Part shown: in pieces, positions 58,601 to 64,000 of the stretch
Layout of the letters: each line of letters begins with the position of its first letter
How positions within the stretch are numbered: position 1 is the stretch's first letter
Assembly: GCF_000003815.2 (NCBI RefSeq)
Contig: NC_049986.1
Coordinates: 16,421,172 to 16,485,171, forward strand
Reading direction: 5' to 3'
Source: Branchiostoma floridae
Taxonomy: Eukaryota; Chordata; Leptocardii; Amphioxiformes; Branchiostomatidae
DNA: 64,000 nucleotides
The notes under the pieces: model-generated
The model's input: the letters and a program-made list of their open reading frames with translations, nothing else
Told to the model about the DNA's origin: nothing
Databases searched by the model: none
Made by a program: the position numbers and the translations under genes

Positions 58601-60661
58601 TGTGTGGGCTTAAGTATGACCTTTTCCCTACAGGGTGGACGACAACTTAGACAGTCTGTCTCTCTTACAGAATACCCCAAGGCTGAAAATGTACATGTAC
58701 TAAAACACGTCCTAGGAAAATGTTTGGATTGGTTCGGTACATGTGAATGACTCCCTTGACAGTAGGTGTTTTAAGGAGCATTTCATACAGAAAACCAAAT
58801 CTATGAAACAAGGCATAATTCTTGTCATAATTCAAGAGTCCTCTGCACCTCTATGTACTGTACATTTAACAGAGAGGTGTTCATGCAGAATGTAATTGTT
58901 CAATTCATTCCTAATTTCAAGGGTAGGAAGATATACATGTAAGCTGCACATTTGAAGTTGTAGAGAGTTAAAATTTCCTAAGGGAGCATGCACCTGGTCT
59001 CCCCAGATGCCTTGCACCTACAGCGCTTGGCACAAGGCTTTGCTTGGCCCAGAGCTTTACTTTGTCAAAATGACAAAACACAGTAGCGTTCTGAGAAAGC
59101 CCACATAACACGTAAGTAACTGTACTAAGTTTACAGGAGATGGTTGCATTACCCATGGGTTTTAATCAAAATCAATAGATGGTCATAACGCTAGTTCACC
59201 TTTTTCCGTTGGGTAACCTAGATTCCTTGTTTTAAAAAGCTAGGTATTTGAAGATTTCAGATCAACGACGTGGGTTTCAAATGTCAACAGTTTCAAGATA
59301 TTGCAATGTGAAACTACCTTCCATCGACTTAACGATCCCCAGATACCCTATGTTTATATACAATGGATACAGCTTACCCTACGGATAAAGGTGACCTTAG
59401 CGTTAATAACTTTTAGTTTTACAATGTTAGATTCCCTACAAAGAACCTCCTCAACACCAGCCTACAGTACTGTAGTGACAAATATGTCATCACCAGGCAG
59501 ACAAATGACATCCCCCAGAAGCCATGCTGATAACCTTTACTCCTCCCAGAGTATCCCAGATCCGTTATCTTCCGTGTATGGGGCCGGGTATTGATTGCGT
59601 CCCATGGCTGTAACATGCTTCTTATCATCTAAATTGAATTGTACAGCCAATGGTGACTCTGGCTGGGTGACAATGTACATGTAGTCTCCTAAGTACATCA
59701 GGGTACAAGCTAGTGAATTTTTAGCATAATGGGCCACTACGCTATAATTTGTGACCACCACGCCAAAATGACGATGTTACATTCACATTTGTATTGAAGT
59801 TTGTCTTCATCACTCTAACATTATAGAATGATACAAATGTAGCAAGGGTCCATTTATAGGCAGTGATATCAAAGTCAGCTAGTTTGGGAGAAAATGTTGG
59901 AAGCTACAGATCTCCTTAATCAATCCAAAATCAATCAAAAGTCATCCCCATAAAACTTAACTTTTCATCAGGTCATAATAGTTTCAGTCTTTATAGTCAT
60001 ATGAACAAATATGGCAAAGCAGATCCGTTCTTTTTATTGAGAAAACAAAGTGTTTTAAAAGACTTGGCCAGTAAGAAATTTTACCACACCATGTTAAAAT
60101 GAGAGCATCTGCTGTAACCATGGCCAGCAGTGACTTGAAGGGCATTCTTTGCCCCTTCACAATTACCTTTCTAGTCTATTCCTACCAGAATCCATTTGAA
60201 TGGTTACAGCCTTGATTGTGGAAGTCTGTCACGAAGCAGCTGATAATTGTGTCTCCTGGGATGGCGAGCCACCCTCACGCCATTTCTGCTGATCTAACAT
60301 CAAAGCCAACAAGGGAGCCTACTATCACTGCTTTTCATTCATCTCGTTATGCCCATTAGAGCTTTGTCTCAAACCGGCTTTGAAAACTGGTAAATCTAGT
60401 TGCTGATGCAGCATTTTGAGATGTTGTTGCCAACAATATTTCGAGAGCAAACTGTGTGGCGAAACAGTTGAAAGATACAGCTCTTTCTTTGAAAATTCTC
60501 TGAAGACTAATGAAACAAGGTTTCTCCATCTCAATGTATACACTATCTAATAAATACATCACTGACCTAATAGATGTCTACTGAGGGGTGACTGTGGTGC
60601 GATAGATGTCAGTTAGCTAAAGGAATGAGTCCACTCTACTATATACAAATTTATTTATTGC

Positions 60662-61019
60662 TTAGGCCACACCAATTTTATTTGTGTTTCTCAAATTTCC
60701 GGACCCTATTTTTTCCGATTTGAAAAAAATAAAACTTTCAAATTGATGGCCACACCTCGTGTTGACAAAATTTCACTACCTCTCCTTTCTCAAATTAACT
60801 ACGGGCCTCAAATTCCAGTAGCTCTACGTTTATCATTTTTCTTCAAACTTTGGACTTTGCTACCAGGAACTCCCTAAATATTGAAAGTTTAGGTTTACCT
60901 GTCCGATCTCTCCTACCCGACTTTTTGAAAAGTTTTTTTATTATTTTTTCTTCGACTGACCGACCCAATTTTTTTCTGCAAAAATCTAAGAAACAACAAA
61001 TAAAATTGGTGTAGCCTTA
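60662..61019. mobile_element. MITE of 358 bp with 40-bp inverted ends
   Basis: Left end TTAGGCCACACCAATTTTAT and right end, reversed, TAAGGCTACACCAATTTTAT, continuing as TTGT-GTTTCT. No coding capacity; AT-rich inside. Confidence 0.8.
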
Positions 61020-61891
61020 CCAAAGTTTAAAAAATCTGATGTACAGAAGCTGCTTCTAAAATCAAGACTTTCACATGGCACCCATTTAGTCAACTCATCA
61101 CTGTCTAACACATGACAAATGTCTTGCAGGTAATCCAGAAGAATTATCCATGTATGCTGCATATTACATGATGATCTGGGCTATCAATCATGAATACTTG
61201 AAAAGTGATGAATTGACCTGATTTGTTACAATATTTTTACAGCAATCTTGCACTAAAAACCCAGTCTAGTCAATGTACATACTATTAGGTTCCTACAAAG
61301 CTATTTTCAATGGTCATATGCTACCCACACTAGAGATATTGGACATGGTGCTAATTGCATGTTGTTTGCATGACTATGTAATCTGTCTTGTTATGTAATG
61401 TTCTCAGACAAATCATACAGCATGCAACTATCTTAGTATGAAAGGAATTCAAAGCCAAAAACATACATGCATCTTGTTCAGTAATTGTTACAAAACTTCT
61501 TGTTCCTATTGTCAACTGTTTAGTTCACTGAATATACCATTAGTCTTAGTTGTTGTGTGACACGTAGGTACTTAGGTAAGCAGTTGATTGCATTAAATAT
61601 TTGTTGTACCATAAGCTACAAGCCTTGTCAATCATAGGTAAGTATCAACAGTAATAATTGGACCCATGAGACAGCTGCTGGCATGGAATACATATATTGT
61701 GCTTTAACTCCAAAGGAAAGCTTTGATGGAAAATGTACATGTATTGTAGAAGGTTCAAGCAAGAAGGACTAAAACTAAAATACATAATCCTTGTTTTTTT
61801 TACATCAACTACAATTGACTACAATTAACATCACATAATCATTTTGGTTAAGTCAAGACACTGTGGGGCTCCAAAAGAATTCAGAATATAG

Positions 61892-62275
61892 CAGGCCTCG
61901 AAATTAACTTTTTTCCCTACTGTCCCAGCAGTGTTCCCAAAAATAAATTCCAATCGTCCCGAAGTGAGGATGGATGGTCCCAAGTAGGAAGTATGTGTTA
62001 CAACAATAAATATAATGTTGAGTCAGACTCAGAGTACAAAATTTCTGTATAGCTAATTGTCAATTACATGTATAAAAGAGTCGAAAGAGAGTCGAAAACT
62101 GATTTTGTCATTCTGCAGATTGCAGATGGGTACTTCAGATTGCTGATGGGGTTTACATCCTGATGTTGATTATTTTTCTGTCGTCCCAAAAAAGGTCCCA
62201 AAGTGATTTTCTAGTGGTCCCGGCCTAAATTTTTGGTGCCCCGGGCCTACGGGACTATGTTAATTTCGAGCCCTG
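61892..62275. mobile_element. DNA-transposon MITE of 384 bp with TATAG flanks
   Basis: Left end CAGGCCTCGAAATTAACTT; right end, reversed, CAGGGCTCGAAATTAACAT. TATAG directly flanks both sides (61887-61891 and 62276-62280). The inside repeats GTCCC(A/G) words. Ends of the type CAGGG...CCCTG suggest a cut-and-paste transposon superfamily; I do not assign one. Confidence 0.82.
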
Positions 62276-62465
62276 TATAGGTTCAGGTATCTTTCAAAAG
62301 TTCCTGCACTTGACAGGTATTATCTGTAGTGATTCATTTCCTTTCATCATAATAAATGTTACTATGCTGAACAACATACATATCAGTATTGTCAACCTTG
62401 CACATCCTTTGTTCATATTCATCAATTGTGTGAATAATGTTGTCTTTATTCTGTTGCTTCTCTAC

Positions 62466-63427
62466 AGAAACAACAGGGACTGGCTACTTCTGATAAGCAA
62501 CACATGAGAAAGTACAAGCTTGAGGCTACAAAGGAATTTTCAGCAGCAACTTTGTCTTTGTGAAGAACAAAACACAACAAGAGATACAACTAAATACCTG
62601 GCTTTGACTTCCATACACGAGTATAACTGGAACTAAGACATTGACAGGATATGAGGACAGTAGACTACAGAAAGGGTGGATTAAAGTTTCAGAAAAGTGC
62701 TAGAAAAAAAACAGGACTGGCCACTTTGCTTCTGATCGTTCAAATAATCAGAAGGTGGGGATTTACAAAACATAAGACTGCACTGTACTCACTGATAAGA
62801 GACGTTGTGTAAAAAGGAGGATACAAAATTCCACAACTTTCTATGGGACATATCTGCAGCTGGGAGGACTATAAGATAAACTGTACAAAACCTGCCTATT
62901 TGAAGAGAGGTGAAACAGCCGTGGAGACACGATGTTTGATTCACATACATGGAACTTCGCACACCTTTGCAACAACACATGTTCTTCCAGAGCTTGCCAT
63001 TCTGAGAGAGTTGGGAAGTAAAACAAAATTGCTGGATGTGTGGAAACTTTGATCCAAGCAGCTCGAAATCAGCAAGACAGTCTGTCAAAACAACTTTGCT
63101 TTGCTAAATGGAGGCAACTTCTTCAACTACAAAAAATTCAGCACCATGGACAGGTTAAAGCAGACACAGATATGGACACTGTTATAGACCATTAAGAAGA
63201 GGGCCACTGAAGTCAAGGATACCAAGTGCCCTTTACAGACTTCAACACTAGAAACAAAGAGATGGCACCAGGCAGCTAAGACGGGACTGCCACCCTTGAT
63301 CTGAAAGAAACCCGTTCCTTTGTATGGAAGTCATTCAGTGAAGTCGGCACTTGAAAGATGAGTGCCATGGGGACGAAGATGAGGTATTCCTTTGCAGAGG
63401 CCATGAGGAGGCTGCTGTTCATTGCAG
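62466..63427 (+). other. Candidate 5' exon of an unidentified plus-strand gene
   Basis: A stretch with an AG acceptor (TCTCTACAG at 62457-62465) on the left and a GTAAAT donor at 63428 on the right. It is richer in GC and purines than its surroundings and full of stops before 63358, like a long 5' untranslated region. The coding part is listed separately. No homologue is recognised. Confidence 0.28.
63358..63427 (+). CDS. Candidate first coding exon, unknown product
   Basis: From ATG 63358 the frame reads MSAMGTKMRYSFAEAMRRLL then FIA and is cut by the donor after 70 bases (phase 1). An in-frame TGA lies six bases upstream of the ATG. A short basic N-terminus followed by hydrophobic residues could be the start of a type II membrane protein such as a Golgi enzyme; this is a guess. 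If MED27 continues to the right, this gene would be nested in its intron on the opposite strand. Confidence 0.28.
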
Positions 63428-63641
63428 GTAAATAGCAATTAAAACAAGAGTAATTGATAGAGCAATTTGTCAGTTGTAGCGTAAATGTGACATGCAGTGG
63501 TCCTATGATTCCACTCAATTTTATTATGAGATTGAAGTTCAGTCTGAAATTTGAAGACCTTTTGAGTAGTCATTGCAAGCTGCTGATCCAATATTTCAGG
63601 ATAGGCACAAAACTTCAGAAGTCAGAACTGGGTAAAATCTA

Positions 63642-63869
63642 TTGAAAAGCAGCATATCTAAGAGAACCAAGCTCAGTGATGTTTTGGACCAACTCCAACC
63701 TACCCCTCTGAAGTCTGCCCCATGGACCAAGGGAACTGTAAACTCAGCAAAGAACCACTCTAATGATGGCCCTGTGGAACAAAAATGTGGGCCCAACTTG
63801 CACTTTGTGCTCTGTATCATCAATAATGATGCAGGAGTTTTTCTAGAAAAATACTGCATTGGGATGTGA
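63642..63869 (+). other. Unrecognised open frame, 75 codons
   Basis: Reads from MKSSISKRTK through LSDVLDQLQPTPLKSAPWTK to a stop. It lies downstream of the candidate exon and has no clear acceptor, and no domain is recognisable. It may be coding or chance. Confidence 0.15.
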
Positions 63870-64000
63870 GGGAGTGGAGTTTTCCATGGTGTGTGGGTTA
63901 AAATGGGGTGTTCTAAAGGCTTCTTGAGAAGGAAATTTACTGTCAGACAGGTCTCAGTTGATGACTGTGGCCAGATGTGACCTATTGTATAGCATCTCTA

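Larger units (their letters stand above)
52522..62465. other. Probable MED27 intron or upstream DNA with repeats
   Basis: No MED27 exon recognised here on the minus strand. Listed separately are a SINE copy, a tandem duplication, a fragment of the hairpin repeat, a degraded SINE tail and two small inverted-repeat elements. Many short open frames (for example 57554-57775, 59537-59761) have no domain and no splice support. Confidence 0.6.

Noticed and set aside
1-64000. Prokaryotic-type systems (operons, CRISPR, phage, toxin genes) or viral genes
   Set aside because: The window has spliced animal genes and eukaryotic repeats. No repeat-spacer array and no viral protein was recognised.

Overview
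This window looks like a chordate or other deuterostome genome, most likely an amphioxus (lancelet). The evidence is two animal genes with many small exons, introns mostly of 300 to 600 bases, many tRNA-derived SINEs and small inverted-repeat elements, and two assembly gaps of exactly 100 N. The species is inferred from this style and was not confirmed by any search. It is not prokaryotic, so there are no operons, ribosome binding sites or CRISPR arrays.

Left part (about 1 to 17.3 kb, minus strand): a secreted ADAMTS-type zinc metalloprotease. I resolved 22 coding exons whose splice phases join without a break into 928 codons. The order is signal peptide, propeptide, furin site, an unusually long linker, reprolysin catalytic domain with a complete zinc site, disintegrin-like region, central thrombospondin type 1 (TSP1) repeat, cysteine-rich domain, spacer, and the start of a second TSP1 repeat. 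The 3' end runs off the left edge. A TATA box lies about 270 bases upstream of the start codon.

Middle part (17.3 to 46 kb): no gene that I recognise. It holds SINEs, a 1.65 kb inverted-repeat element with a SINE nested in it, a three-copy satellite of about 180 bp, a tandem duplication, LINE remnants, near-perfect palindromes and a few unassigned open frames.

Right part (46 to 64 kb, minus strand): the last four coding exons of MED27, a subunit of the Mediator complex. They give the C-terminal 120 residues including the stop. The N-terminal exons were not found up to the right edge, so 52.5 to 64 kb is probably a MED27 intron or lies upstream of the gene. This stretch carries two small inverted-repeat elements, a tandem duplication, and a candidate first coding exon of an unidentified plus-strand gene near 63.4 kb.

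The two firm genes are not functionally linked: one protein acts in the extracellular matrix, the other in nuclear transcription. I saw no convincing new biological system. The most unusual items are the ADAMTS linker and microexon, and a family of foldback hairpins, one copy of which brackets an assembly gap.
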